Below are positions 19,196 to 29,225 of a stretch of 31,035 bases of DNA, in pieces (the stretch's first letter is position 1; each line of letters starts with the position of its first letter). The DNA lies in assembly GCA_003427395.1 (NCBI GenBank), contig BFEA01000055.1:1659080-1690114 (forward strand), given 5' to 3'. Source of the DNA: Chara braunii (Eukaryota; Streptophyta; Charophyceae; Charales; Characeae). The notes under the pieces are model-generated. The model made no database searches. It was not told the DNA's origin and worked only from the letters and a program-made list of their open reading frames with translations. The position numbers were made by a program, and so were the translations under genes.

Positions 19196-19318
19196 AAAGA
19201 GTCACCGCGAAGCTTCCGACGCAGTGGGGTGCGTCCAGGTCCACGTGTACTGGTGGTTTAAACTTCAAAGTTTTATTGAACTATTCTTTTTTGAGAAGAA
19301 AGATTCCTCGCCACAAAG

Positions 19319-19319
<1 letters not shown>

Positions 19320-19383
<64 letters not shown>

Positions 19384-19384
19384 A
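19320..19384. repeat. (CAA)n microsatellite
   Basis: About 21 CAA units. Frames across it read poly-Gln, poly-Thr or, on the minus strand, poly-Cys. None is a gene. Confidence 0.98.
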
Positions 19385-19770
19385 AGATGTATTCCTGGCC
19401 GCAGACATCTGTAGGGGTGGGTCCAGCTTCACGTTGGAGGATGAACTGTCTGCAATAACAATTATAGTTCTGAAGTACGCAATGCAATTCCTAATATTCC
19501 AAGGAATGTTTCTTTATGTTTTATTTATTTTTGGCCCGGCTATCCGCAGCGGAAAAGAATAGAGAAGAAATGTTTCTAGCCGGATGAATTTGGGCGCTCC
19601 TGTAGTGGCCCGTACGTCTCGTAAAATCGTGGCTTCGGTGGTTACCTGTAGAATCTGGAGAGGACGGCCTTTCGGGCCGTCTTTATTGTCATGATTATAG
19701 TATTATATGGGGAACCCGATGGCAGCCACATCTCTGCTCAAGCCTCCAACGAGGGGACATGTGGGAGGTT
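19385..19770. other. Non-coding sequence with a GC hairpin
   Basis: The perfect hairpin GACGGCC-TTTCG-GGCCGTC at 19664-19682 is followed by TTTATT, which looks like a bacterial intrinsic terminator but has no such context here. It may lie at the 3' end of the minus-strand SINE whose tRNA-like head is near 20126. Confidence 0.5.
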
Positions 19771-19773
19771 GCG

Positions 19774-19938
19774 GCGGTACTGGCCAGGGGTCAGCCGGTA
19801 GCATCAGGACCGAGCTTCTTTGATGGGCCAGTCACTGTGCGGGAGATTGCGATACATGCTATGGCAGGTAGGCGGTACTGGCCAGGGGTCAGCCGGTAAC
19901 ATCAGAACCGAGCTTCTTCGATGGGCCAGTCACTGTGC
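19774..19938. repeat. 67-bp direct duplication
   Basis: GCGGTACTGGCCAGGGGTCA starts copies at 19774 and 19872; each runs to CAGTCACTGTGC (19840 and 19938). They differ at only a few bases and sit 98 bp apart, inside the body of the presumed SINE. Confidence 0.92.
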
Positions 19939-20047
19939 CTCCCCTCCGGTCCCCTTCCCCTATGACCATCAGCAGTCTCTGCTCAATGCCATTCGCGGGG
20001 ACCAACAGCATATCTCTAGGTGGCGAGTGCCAAGCTTGCCCAGGAAG

Positions 20048-20126
20048 GTACATGAGGCCAATGGGGATTGATCCCAAGACCTTCTGAATGCCACTTGCCT
20101 GCCTTACCAACCGAGCTAGGCAGCTG
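20048..20126 (-). mobile_element. tRNA-derived SINE head
   Basis: The minus strand reads GCCTAGCTCGGTTGGTAAGG at 20122-20103, a strong tRNA D arm/A box. It is followed about 40 bases later by GGGATCAATCCC (20073-20062), a T-arm/B-box equivalent with paired flanks. The spacing is right for tRNA, but acceptor pairing and a clean anticodon stem are not evident, so it is read as the promoter head of a SINE running leftward through the duplicated body at 19774-19938. Confidence 0.75.
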
Positions 20127-20182
20127 ATCACATTAGTAGGAATGTTTCCCTTTCCTATTTCAATTGATTATTTTCACACAGA

Positions 20183-20496
20183 AGAGACTTTCTGAATATG
20201 TATGCCTCTCCAGCAGAACTTGCCTCCCTACAGTGGCAGGTGGAGCACAGATGCCTACAGACCAACGACTGGCTGATAGACAGAACGAGGTTGGAACAGA
20301 GAGGTCTTGCCCTTCCAGCCGGCGGCGCTGCCGGCCCAGCGAAAGAACCTGTCGGCGACACCGCAGCGCATTGGAGGAGCGTTGGAGGCTGTGTGGCTGC
20401 CGTCCCGGCAGAGAACGAGTGTGCCGAAGGTCGTGAGGCGGAGCAAGCGAGCCGTAAGGAAGGCGGTGATGGTGGAGCGCGAGGATTGCGGCGGGG
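20183..20496 (+). other. Exon-like GC-rich segment
   Basis: TTGATTATTTTCACACAG ends at 20182 as a splice-acceptor-like sequence. The frame beyond reads NMYASPAELASLQWQVEHRC then LQTNDWLIDRTRLEQRG, a probable coiled-coil or helix, and then becomes Ala/Gly-rich. A GGGTAACT near 20495 could be a donor. With 19075-19195 this would give a plus-strand host gene with transposon-filled introns, but I recognise no protein family. The overlapping minus frame (20155-20553) is taken as a shadow. Confidence 0.35.
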
Positions 20497-20759
20497 TAAC
20501 TCGGTTTTCCTCACCCCCTCTTCAACCTGCTGCTTTATGCTGCTGTCGGGCATTTCTTCCGAAGACCCGAACTCCCTATGGTAACTCGTCGGCGGGTGGC
20601 CATACCATCCATTGTTTCGTTTTGTTATGGATGGCCATAGGGACCTTCGTGCTGCTGGCCTTGACGTCTTGGAGTGAGGGGCAGTTGCTGCCTTTGTGGC
20701 TAGCAGATGGGGAGATTCTGGTGTCTCTCTCTCGAGGGTGGTGGGGTTGGGTTCGGGTG

Positions 20760-21800
20760 TAGGAAGGATGGTTGAGGAGGGGGTTGAGGAAGCTTTTTCG
20801 ATATGGTAGTCCTCAAGTTTCGCGTCCGACGCGTCGCACAGTTACTCAAGTGAAACAGTATCGTTTTGTAGTGTGTTCTACATGGGACCTCTGGACTCTT
20901 CATGACGATATGATAAAACATCTTGTGATAAGAGGACGATGAGGATTGTGGAGGGGTGTTGAAAGAGATAGGCGGCGAAAGGAATGAAGAGGAGCAGCAT
21001 GCAGTATCTTACCGTTCAAGCTGGACTTCGTATTCATGGTTTGTGGGTTGAGACACACAGCCTTCATCGCCAAGGGTCGCATGTAGTACTATAATCCTAT
21101 CCATGGGAAGAAGAATGTTCCCTCACGGCTTTCTCCTTACCCTCCCTCCCCTGATTTCTCTAGTTCGTGCCTCAGATGTCTAATTGTGGTTGCATGTAAA
21201 ATCCCTGTTTGATCTTCTGTATAAGTTTTTGAATTTGATCCTCGTAACCATTTTCCGGATCACTCCTTATTCTTGATTTCGGAAATCAGAATTTAATTTC
21301 AATATGTCTGAAATTTGTGCTCTGATTTCCTACCCCTGATATCAATCACATATCAACCATAAATTCGAGTGTGTTTTCTTAATTACATCTTTTAACTAAA
21401 TCCATCACCCTAACTGGATTATTCCACGATTCTCAAAGTTTAACCGTGGTTTGGGAATCAGATTCGAAAATCCCTTTGGACACCCAATCTAAAAGTCATC
21501 GCATATGTCTAACTCTTAATTTGGAAATTGTTTCCCTATTTTGAAAATCGAAATACTTTGTGTTCTGTTTTTTTTCTATTCTTCAGTCTCTTGATACTGA
21601 TACCCATAAATCAGATTTCTTATTCTAATCTCTAGAACTTGATCCTCAATAGTGACTCTAACTCAGTTTTTAATTCGGATTGCATGAAGTTTACCTCTCC
21701 TCATGAGTTAGTTTTGGTTTGGGGCAGGCAAGTGAGGGTTCTGATCAGTATCTGAGGGTAGGGCTGACAAGTTTCAGATGGTGGATACTTTCGTTTTTCT
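20760..21800. other. Non-coding, upstream part of composite repeat copy 1
   Basis: 20760-21100 is purine-rich on the plus strand. 21180-21700 is AT-rich with recurring words (AATCAGA, GATCCT, TTGAAAATC) and resembles 24240-24840 in composition and wording. No gene is supported. Confidence 0.55.
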
Positions 21801-21804
21801 TCTG

Positions 21805-22343
21805 CGAACTATGTGGTGGAGGAGGTAGGATTGTCGCAAGAGGAAGTCGAGGGTTGTCTGCTTTCACTTTTCTTCATCTCGCGAACTATGGGTGGAGGAG
21901 GTCGGCTTGTCACGGGATGCAGTTGAATATTAAGGGGGTTTAAGAAGAGTGGGGATCAATTATTTTTTACTTGCCTATGGAACACGTGTGGGACTGAAGT
22001 GGAAGGAGGAAGTTTCTTTTATGGGTAACATTGCGTCCTGCTGGTGAGGAGGGCTAGCTGGGCGGGATTGGATTAGGGCACAACTTCAGTTGAGATGGTG
22101 GCTTAGTTGTTATAAGTCTGCGCCGGAAGGTGGTACAGGATGAGAGGTTAGGGTGCTGTGCCTGTTTTGCGATGGAGTGAACTACTTCTTCCTCCTCCTT
22201 CGAACTATGTGGTGGAGGAGGTCGGCCTGTCGTAGGAAGAGGACGAATTGAAGTCTTATTTTCATCGCTATGGGATTTTGGTGAGGTCATTGGTCTATTG
22301 TTCTTCTCTTCCGAACTATGTGGTGGAGGAGGTCGGCTCGTCG
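21805..22343 (+). repeat. Cluster 1 of a dispersed 32-bp motif (four copies)
   Basis: CGAACTATGTGGTGG then AGGAGGTCGGCTCGTCG (with small changes) occurs at 21805-21836, 21882-21911, 22201-22232 and 22312-22343, all on the plus strand and each preceded by a pyrimidine-rich stretch. Spacings are irregular (77, 319, 111). A diverged copy of the 180-bp module lies between copies 2 and 3 (22030-22145). Confidence 0.9.
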
Positions 22344-22499
22344 GGAGATGAAGAAGAGTAGGGGGTAAAAGGAAATGGGAGGAGGGCTGACTGTTTTCTT
22401 TTCACCAAAGCCGGGTAATGGCCTCAGTATCTCAAACCTTCAAAATTATATTCAGTTGCTTCTGGCTGTTATATTCATACATCTGCGGGCTGAACGTGG

Positions 22500-22842
22500 C
22501 GGGATATCAAGCGTCCTACCAGTTATGGGGTTAGCTGGTAGGATGGAAATAGGGGTACAGCAGCAGCGGAGATGGTGACTCTGCTGCAGTAAGTCTTGCG
22601 GGAGTGAGGTAAAGAGGATGGATGGGGGTTTCTGAGACGTTTTCTGAAACTTTGCCTACGTGAGTGGGAGAAGATGGTTGGATATCAAGCGTCCTACTAG
22701 TGAGGGGGGCAACTGGTAAGATGGTAATAGGGTACAGCAGCAGCAGAGATGGTCGCTTTGCTACAGTAAGACTTGCCGGAGTGAGATAAAGAGGATGGAG
22801 GGGGGTCTAAGTCTTTTCCTGAAATTTTTGCCTATTTTCGGT
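22500..22842 (+). repeat. Tandem pair of a 180-bp module
   Basis: The two units begin GATATCAAGCGTCCTACYAG at about 22502 and 22681. Each contains GCTGGTAGGATGGAAATAGG or a close variant, GTACAGCAGCAGC, a CTGCTGCAGTAAGTCTTG block and a GATGG-rich end. A fragment of the type I SINE-like unit (AAGCCGGGTAATGGCC, 22408-22423) lies just ahead. The same pair occurs at 27087-27431; single diverged units are at 22030 and 25382. Confidence 0.9.
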
Positions 22843-22874
22843 AGCTTGTTTGTATTTCTTAATCTCGCTCTTAG

Positions 22875-23009
22875 CCTAAGCCGGGTAGTAGCCCTGGTAT
22901 CGCAAACTTTCAAAATTCCTTCAAAAATCTATGTAAATTTCTATATGGGACGCTGGACCCGGTTCCCAGCACGCGCTGCTCCCCACGAATAGATTGGAGC
23001 TTTGTTCCC

Positions 23010-23041
<32 letters not shown>
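22875..23041 (+). mobile_element. A-tailed SINE-like unit, type I
   Basis: Starts CCTAAGCCGGGTAGTAGCC, then CGCAAACTTTCAAAATTCC, the core GGGACGCTGGACCCGGTTCC, CTGCTCCCCACGAATAGATT and TTGTTCCCATC, and ends in 27 A (23015-23041). It closes composite repeat copy 1. Confidence 0.88.
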
Positions 23042-23043
<2 letters not shown>

Positions 23044-23129
23044 GAAAACCATACTTTATCACAACTTGTAGAGGCTGGTCACCAGGCATATGACAGCACC
23101 TTCAATAGGGGCCATTTGATAAGAGCAGA

Positions 23130-23222
23130 CATCCCCTTTATTGTCCCCGCTCGTTAGATGACTCCGTTCCATTGGTGGGGAGCCGCACCTGCTGGAAAAC
23201 GGGTCCAGCGTCTCTTTACATC
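23130..23222 (-). mobile_element. SINE-like element, type II
   Basis: The minus strand from 23222 reads TAAAGAGACGCTGGACCCGT, TTTCCAGCAGGTGCGGCTCC and CCACCAATGGAACGGAGTCA, ending in a GGGGACAATAAAGGGGATGT segment. It aligns over about 90 bp with the copy at 18650-18812. Confidence 0.75.
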
Positions 23223-23469
23223 ATAATAACAAGGAGTCAGATGATATATTATTCATGTCGTTATGTCAAGTTATATATGATGAGCAACATTGATTGCCCT
23301 CTTTGCAACGGGATTGACTGCCCATCTATCTCAGAGTAGGACTAACATTTATCGAGAGAGGCCGCCAATTCGATTTATCGGCGACCGCCCTCCTGTTTCA
23401 GGCCGACGCGTTACCTGGCGCACCATTTAAAAAATAGCCCCGAAAGGTAATGGTCGTGTAAGCACTCTT

Positions 23470-23793
23470 TCTCCTCCAGTCGACGATTCCCTGCAGTCAT
23501 GGGTGGCAGGCTCCCAGCCCTGTCGCGAGAGAGAGAAGCACACGGGCCTGGCGGCGGGCGCAACGCTACCGAGGACGGTGCGCCCGGCCCAACCAACACA
23601 TGCCCCGTTCGAAGGGATGCCTCTGCATGGTGCCTGGCTAGGCGGCGAGAGTGAATTGAGCACGGCGGTGGAAGAAGTGGCAATGCTATGGTGGGTGGTG
23701 ATGAAGATGGGACGTGGCGAGCGTTTTATGGGAGGGGTTGGAGTGCTCACTGCTCACATTGTTCACAAGGACCATCTTCTTTTCTTCGTGTGA
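23470..23793 (+). other. GC-rich open segment, unrecognised
   Basis: A plus-strand frame from ATG 23503 (codon shown in GGTGGCAGG context at about 23500; first in-frame ATG uncertain) stays open to 23793, and a minus-strand frame is also open. Neither contains a recognisable motif. CTTTCTCCTCCAG at about 23468-23480 resembles a splice acceptor. Composition is like 20183-20496, so it may be another exon, but support is weak. Confidence 0.2.
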
Positions 23794-25380
23794 TCTTTGA
23801 AGTCGGCTGCTCAGTTCAGTGTTTGTGGAAAAAGCGTTTCAAAGGCCCATGCGATGGATTGGGGTGAATCTGACTTAGGTGATGCCCTCAGATTGGGTTG
23901 ATGTATCTACGTGCTCTTCGACATGTGGCATAGTTTGCGCATCCCTGATACTCTCGAGACTACCTGTGAGCGACTATTGGCGGGCTCAATAATTTAGTCT
24001 CACAATGCGGCATGATCCACTCGAGAAGGTGAGTTCTGCTGCGATCTGAGGATCTTCATCGTTCGACCTTTCATAGACATGGTGAAGTTTAGCTAGCATG
24101 AGGTCGTGTTGCGAGGATCCGAAGAAGGAGAGCTGTTGAAGGGGGAGGTGAGGTTTTGAGGGGGAAAGGGTGTGCTGGATGAGCATCATTTTAATGTCGT
24201 TCGAGCACAGTGAGGGGTTGCTTGGTTGGAAGTCTTTTTAAGTCCGTCCTGAAATTTTGTAGGCGATCTTATTCACTAGGCCTATGAATGATGTATACTC
24301 TTGATTGATCCCGTACTGTTGCTGTGATCAAATTCGTCGCGATCGATATTCCAAATTTGTTTTCTTCGAATTAATTGTTTCAATTTCTTCATACTGATTT
24401 TCATAAATTTGATCCTAATATCAAGGTCTTATTTCCTAATCATGGTTCAAACTACTTCCAAACTTCATTCTTAGGTTTTCAGGATTTATTTTCGGGATTT
24501 CTCCTTGGTAGCATACTCAGTTTTGATTTTGTTTGTGGTTGTTATGCTGATTTTCCCAAATAAAGATCAAGGATTTTTTTTCTGAATAAGATTCTTAATT
24601 TGAAATTCATAAACCAGAGCTTTGCTACAATTCCAATAAAAAATTACCAAGTTTGATTTACAAAAGGTTTCTCAGAGTGGGATTCATATCTCACGGTTTT
24701 TCCAAACTGATCCAATTCTCAATCCGTTGTGTTTCCCTATATTAGTAAGCTCAAGTTTGCGCTCTTATACCTTGAATTCGATATTAGAGTTTATCTGTTT
24801 AAGGGATTTTCAAAAGTAGGTCATAATTGAGTCTCATGCTGCGACACCATAGGATTTGGGCTCATAGGTGCTGATTGAACTCGCTCCTTCAAGGTTGAGC
24901 CCCACCCTGCGAGGGTTATGCAAGGTGGGAAGTGTGACCCTCCAGAGGGCAGGGGCGGTTTCTGGGTTTGTTCTCTTATGGGGCAGATTGATTTGGGTTA
25001 GATCAACTAAGGCGGTTGGGAGAAAGGACAAAGGGTCGATGCTATCTTTAGGGGGCTGCTCTGAACTGGGGCTGGAAGGTGAGGGGGCACCTTCCAGTGG
25101 AGGCAGTGAAAGGGCAAGATGTCGTTTTTTTAGGGGGGGGAGTAAGCCGCTTGGTTTCTTGTGAGCCTTTACCTTCAGCGGAGACGGTAATAGGTGCAGG
25201 AATTTCTATGGGGAGAGAAGAAGTTCCCTTCCTTCCTCTCTTCTTATGGGATTAATATGCCTTATATAGCTACTTGGTTTTTATAACTTTTTGATTTCTG
25301 AGTTGCTTGTCTAGGTTTTATGAGCCAGGCGTTTCGAGGAGGTGTGGTACCGGGGTTGGAGAGAATGGTTCATGGTTGGT
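23794..25380. other. Non-coding, upstream part of composite repeat copy 2
   Basis: 23990-24190 is purine-rich and 24240-24840 is AT-rich, mirroring 20900-21700. 24880-25170 is GC-richer, with a short inverted CACCTTCC/GGAAGGTG pair near 25074-25096. No gene is supported. Confidence 0.5.
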
Positions 25381-25381
25381 G

Positions 25382-25828
25382 AGATTGCATCCTGCTGGGG
25401 AGGAGGGCTAACTAGTGGGATTGGATTAGGGCATAGCCACGACTGGGATGGTGACTCAACTGTTATAAGTCTTGCCGGAGAGAGGTAAGAGGTTAGTGGG
25501 GTGAGTGCTGCACTTATTAGGGTGAGGGTTGTCACCTGATTTCTGCCATTTTTCCTCTTGCGAACTATGGGTGGAGGAGGTCGGCTCGTCGTGAGAGGAG
25601 GAATATGTTGAGGAAGGTGTGTGGTTGTGGCTACTGTTCTCATCCCCTGAACTATGTGGTGGAGGAGGTCGGCTCGTCGGGTGATGAAGAAGAGTAGGGG
25701 GTTGAAGGGAAGAGGGAGTTTGGTTTCGTTGATTGTCGCTGACTCGTGAAATTCACTCAAAAGTTTTTTTGGCGGACTACTTCTATTCTTCTTTTTCGAA
25801 CTATGTGGTGGAGGAGGTCGGCTCGTCG
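25382..25828 (+). repeat. 180-bp module and cluster 2 of the 32-bp motif (three copies)
   Basis: A diverged module at 25382-25495 (GCATCCTGCTGGGGAGGAGG, then GGATTGGATTAGGGCATAG) matches the one at 22030-22145. It is followed by 32-bp motif copies at 25561-25591, 25648-25679 and 25797-25828. The copy at 25648 and the one at 22312 also share the following GATGAAGAAGAGTAGGGGGT, showing that the two loci are collinear duplicates. Confidence 0.9.
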
Positions 25829-25859
25829 AAGAAAGACAAATAGTTGAAATTTGCTCTTA

Positions 25860-26460
25860 ACCATTATGAAATTGCTTGTCTATTGGTTTCATCTTTGGAA
25901 AAAAAAACGAAAATCTCAAAAAAGAGATCTCAGGGTTGACCATGCGCGGATGGCTGATTGGTGGTCTTAAGAATGTTTTTAGACTCTGGGGATTCCTAGC
26001 AACTCTTCTTAGGTGGCTTCGATCATGTTGTTATACTCAGTGACCTAAGGTTGTTCGATGCCAGAACGACGCTATCCGGTGATGGGGTGTTGTCCTGTGA
26101 CCTGTTGATGCAGAAGCGTGAGGCTTGGTAGAGAGATATGGGGATGCTTTGGGGTGGGCATTCCACGGAACAACTACAGGAAGGGCTAAGAGTTGTACTA
26201 GGATTAGGAGACCAGAATAGCTGATATAGCATAATATTTGATATTTTTTTATATATTTGAATCATCATTTTCATTAGCATCATTATCATCATGGTCGTCA
26301 TCATATCCATTTGAGGGAGGTTGAGCCCGGTTCTCAGTAGTTTCGGTTCGATCACTCCGGGCAGACTGTGAGGACCCCGGCCTCAATCTTATTATTGGTA
26401 ATATCAGCCTTGGGCACTGGGCCCGGTTATTTATAAAAAAAAAAAAAAAAAAAAAAAAGG
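25860..26460 (+). mobile_element. A-tailed insertion in composite repeat copy 2
   Basis: This stretch has no counterpart in copy 1. Near its end GGTTCGATCACTCC at 26346-26359 resembles a B box, and it closes with CCCGGTTATTTATA and a 24-base A-run (26435-26458). It probably represents a separate retroposed element that landed between the motif cluster and the module pair. Confidence 0.5.
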
Positions 26461-27086
26461 ATCCTTATTGTTGCTCAAATTTTACAACAATAAGAATAAG
26501 GACGATTTGTCTTGCGTCGCTTACTAAAATTAATGTAGTACGCCGCCCAGTTCTCCTTTGGGTGCTTCTGCATAGGTGTACGTAGAAGAAACTGGTACAG
26601 ACACACCCTCTGTGTAAAGCTTAGAGTGGATCTGAGTGATGAATTAAGGATTCCGAGGATTAGAGGGTGAAGGAGGACAACGTTTACCATCATCCGTTTT
26701 GATCATCCCACTAGTCATTTAATTCAAGCAGTGAACAATGATTTGGAGACTTCGTCGCATTTTTTCAATGCAAAAAAAAAGAAAAAAAGAAAAAAAAAAG
26801 GGAACAACTAAGGGTTGCTGCTGGGACGACGCTGGTTGAAGCTAGGGTGAGTTGTGTTGCCCTGTAACCCAGCAGGATGTGGGGGTGTGAGACCTGGAAG
26901 AGCTCGACAGGAAGTAGGATAGTGTTGGAGTGTTTTGGAAGAGTTAGTGTTGGAGTGTTTTGGAAGAGTTCGTTAGGGATTTCAAGGGGGTTTAAGCATT
27001 TGTAGGACCTATGCGGTCTATTTCCATGCTTTTCGTATTGCTCAGAGGTTTTCTCAAGAGACCGAGGTGAGTGGGAGAAAGAGAAC
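26461..27086. other. Non-coding sequence
   Basis: Contains an A/G run at 26770-26800 and a 27-bp direct duplication, GTGTTGGAGTGTTTTGGAAG followed by AGTT, at about 26921-26970. No gene is supported. Confidence 0.5.
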
Positions 27087-27431
27087 GTGGGATATTACGC
27101 GTCCTACTAGTAAGGGGGTTAGCTGGTAGGATGGGAATAGGGTACAGCAGCTGCGGAAATGGTGGCTCTGCTGCAGTGAGTCTTGCCTGAGTGGGGTACA
27201 AGGGATGGATTGGGGGTGTCTGAGTCTTTTTCTGAATGGTGAATAAAAGAGGTGAATGAGAGAAGTAGATGGTGGGATAATCAAGCGTCCTACTAGTGCG
27301 GGGGCTAGCTGGTAGGATGAAAATAGGGTACAACAACAACGGAGATGGTGGCTCTGCTACAGTAAGTCTTGTCGGAGTGAGGTAAAGAGGATTGATAAGG
27401 GGCTTCTGAGTCGTTTTCTGAATTTTGCCCA
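27087..27431 (+). repeat. Tandem pair of the 180-bp module
   Basis: Units begin GATATTACGCGTCCTACTAG at about 27091 and GATAATCAAGCGTCCTACTA at about 27276. They have the same internal order as at 22500-22842 and a period of about 186. Sequence similarity between the two pairs is high, with scattered substitutions. Confidence 0.9.
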
Positions 27432-27480
27432 ATTCGGAAGTTTGTCATTGTAATTTCCTAAGAAGCTCCAATTTTTTTTA

Positions 27481-27622
27481 GCCAAAGCCGGGTAATGGCC
27501 CCGGTATCTCAAACTTTCAAAATTCGATGTAAATTTCCATATGGGACGCTGGGCCCGATTCCCAGCACGTGCTGCTCCCCACGAATAGATTAGAGTCTTG
27601 TTCCCATTATAAAAAAAAAAAA
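27481..27622 (+). mobile_element. A-tailed SINE-like unit, type I
   Basis: Runs CCAAAGCCGGGTAATGGCCC, TCTCAAACTTTCAAAATTCG, core GGGACGCTGGGCCCGATTCC, CTGCTCCCCACGAATAGATT and TTGTTCCCATTAT, with a 12-base A-tail. AAGCTCCAA at 27462-27470 and AAGCTCCCA at the end of the tail (27621-27629) could be a short target-site duplication. Closes composite repeat copy 2. Confidence 0.88.
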
Positions 27623-27669
27623 GCTCCCAGCTTTGTCAAGTGTAGGAAGGTTGTGGGGCTCTCACCAAA

Positions 27670-28240
27670 GTGTTAAGATCAAGGAACCTATCACCCACGT
27701 CTCCGGATGATGAACGAACATCTCACCCATATCCCTTAGTAGATCAAGCAGCCTCCCGCCCCCATCCCATGTCTCTAAATCAAGAGACCTCTCTTGCCCA
27801 CGTCTCGAGATTGAGCTGGCAAACTCTGGCCGGTTTGATCAAGCAGAGCTGGGACCCTCGCGGCCACATATCTAGAAACCAAGTCCCGCCCACATCTCTA
27901 GCTTTTGTCTCATCCGTCGCTCTAGCGCACATGTTGTCCAAACCTCACCCATGTCTATGGCTACGAAACTCTTGGCCATGTCTCATCCACGTCTCATCCA
28001 TGTCTTTAGATCGAGGAGCCTCTCGGTCACGTCTTTAGATTGATGGTGCCTCCTGCCCACGTCTCTAGATCGAAGACAGGAACCTCTCACCCACGTCTCC
28101 TGATCAAGCTGTGAGCCACCTCAGGCTGCAAGTCTGATCAGGGGAAGTTGGAGGCCTTCTTGCACACGCCTCTACAAACAAAGTCTTGCCAATGTCTCCA
28201 GCACACGCCTCGCTCACTTCTCCCCCACGTGTCTCTAGTC
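27670..28240. repeat. Degenerate minisatellite around CCCACGTCTCTAGATC
   Basis: The words CACGTCTCTAGATC, CCTCTCNCCCACGTCTC and variants recur at least fifteen times with irregular spacing of roughly 25-45 bp. This is an old, eroded tandem array. The open frame across it is an artefact of the repeat. Confidence 0.8.
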
Positions 28241-28256
28241 TAATTATCCACCATCG

Positions 28257-28351
28257 TTCCCGGAACACAATGCACCCTAATTATGGTTGTACTGAATCGA
28301 AAAGATAGCTTGTAGACATTCATCATTAGGGTGCATTATGTTCAATGGGAA
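28257..28351. mobile_element. Short foldback / MITE-like element
   Basis: AACACAATGCACCCTAAT at 28264-28281 pairs with ATTAGGGTGCATTATGTT at 28325-28342 (17 of 18). Symmetry extends outward to TTCCC at 28257 and GGGAA at 28351. The interior is unpaired. Confidence 0.8.
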
Positions 28352-28428
28352 GACAGTAACTGTGAACCTCCCACCTTGTCCATGATTTCCTGCTAGAGTT
28401 CCCCCATTTGAAAGGAAAGATTTCAGCA

Positions 28429-28455
28429 TGCAGCTCCCCACCAATAGATGGAGCA
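28429..28455 (+). repeat. SINE-like core fragment
   Basis: GCAGCTCCCCACCAATAGAT then GGAGC; only the second stem-loop half of the core is present. Confidence 0.6.
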
Positions 28456-29225
28456 GCCCGCCAGCCAAGACCTCAATCTTTGTGGTTCTCTCACCACCAC
28501 CCAGATAGAGGGCTTGCAAGAAGCCATTCCCCCCCCTGTGACGAACTACCTCCCGAACCCGTGCTATCTTTCGTACCCTTTCTTTTGCTTGTATCATACC
28601 AACCCCATAAGAACCCCGCTTCGTCTTCTTGATTTCGGGTGCCGCATTTTTTGGCCCCCATCTTTTGGAAGTTTTTATCGGGTTCTGCTTTTCCTTTTTA
28701 CAATTCGGGAAATACATAGGAAATTACGTGCGTCTTAGCGAGCGCACTTGGAATTGGGTCCGACACTTGGGAATTCCGGGATAAGCGGAACTTCGACGCA
28801 TCCTTTTTGTGTGTGAATGTTTTTGGTCGCGTTGGGGAAAACTCTCGGAATTTTGTGCGAATACGAATAGGCGTAGGATTATCTTTTCCCGCGTCGCTTT
28901 TTCGCGCGCGGATATGGTGATTTCAATTTTTGAATTAGGATAGAGGCAATTTGTTACTGTTTCGGTGCCTTTTTCTCCCTTTTTGTTGACGGCGCCGCGC
29001 ATGCAAAAGCTTTCTCCTCTCTGTCCCCTGGATCGCTCCCTCCCCTTTCTCCCTCCTCTTTCTCTCTCCTCGTAACTGTTTTTCTTACTCTCTCTCTCTC
29101 TCTCCCGCTTTGCTTTTTGCGCGCCCATTTCCCTTTCTTGATTATCTGAATCTTGGACCCGTCTTGCGCTACTTCTCGCGCCTTTTCTCTTCTCACCCTC
29201 TGAGTCTTGCACACGACGCCCGATC
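28456..29225. other. CT-rich, possibly a leader or promoter region
   Basis: 28900-29200 is strongly pyrimidine-rich on the plus strand with CTCTCTC runs, like many plant 5' UTRs. No TATA box is convincing. Minus-strand frames here are purine-repeat artefacts (Arg/Glu-rich). Confidence 0.35.

Noticed and set aside
19117-19562. Frames with poly-Gln, poly-Thr and, on the minus strand, poly-Cys
   Set aside because: They come from the (CAA)n tract; only the first about 35 codons of one frame look protein-like and these are noted as an exon-like segment.
19664-19688. Bacterial intrinsic terminator
   Set aside because: Hairpin plus T-rich tail is present but nothing else in the window is bacterial.
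20048-20126. Functional tRNA gene on the minus strand
   Set aside because: D- and T-arm words are good, but the acceptor stem does not pair and the sequence continues into a repeated body.
20155-20553. 132-codon minus-strand frame
   Set aside because: Ala/Pro/Ser-rich complement of the GC-rich plus-strand segment, with no motif.
25311-25760. 149-codon minus-strand frame with TSRPPPP motifs
   Set aside because: The motif is the reverse translation of the 32-bp repeat, and other copies of the repeat do not keep a common open frame.
21805-25828. 32-bp motif as CRISPR repeats
   Set aside because: Spacings vary from 77 to 319 bp within clusters and the intervening DNA contains other repeat modules.
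26992-27432. 146-codon minus-strand frame with repeated Pro/Leu-rich peptides
   Set aside because: It is the translation of the tandem 180-bp modules; the equivalent pair at 22500-22842 lacks the same frame.
28724-29214. Arg/Glu-rich minus-strand frames
   Set aside because: Translation of purine-rich complement of a CT-rich region.
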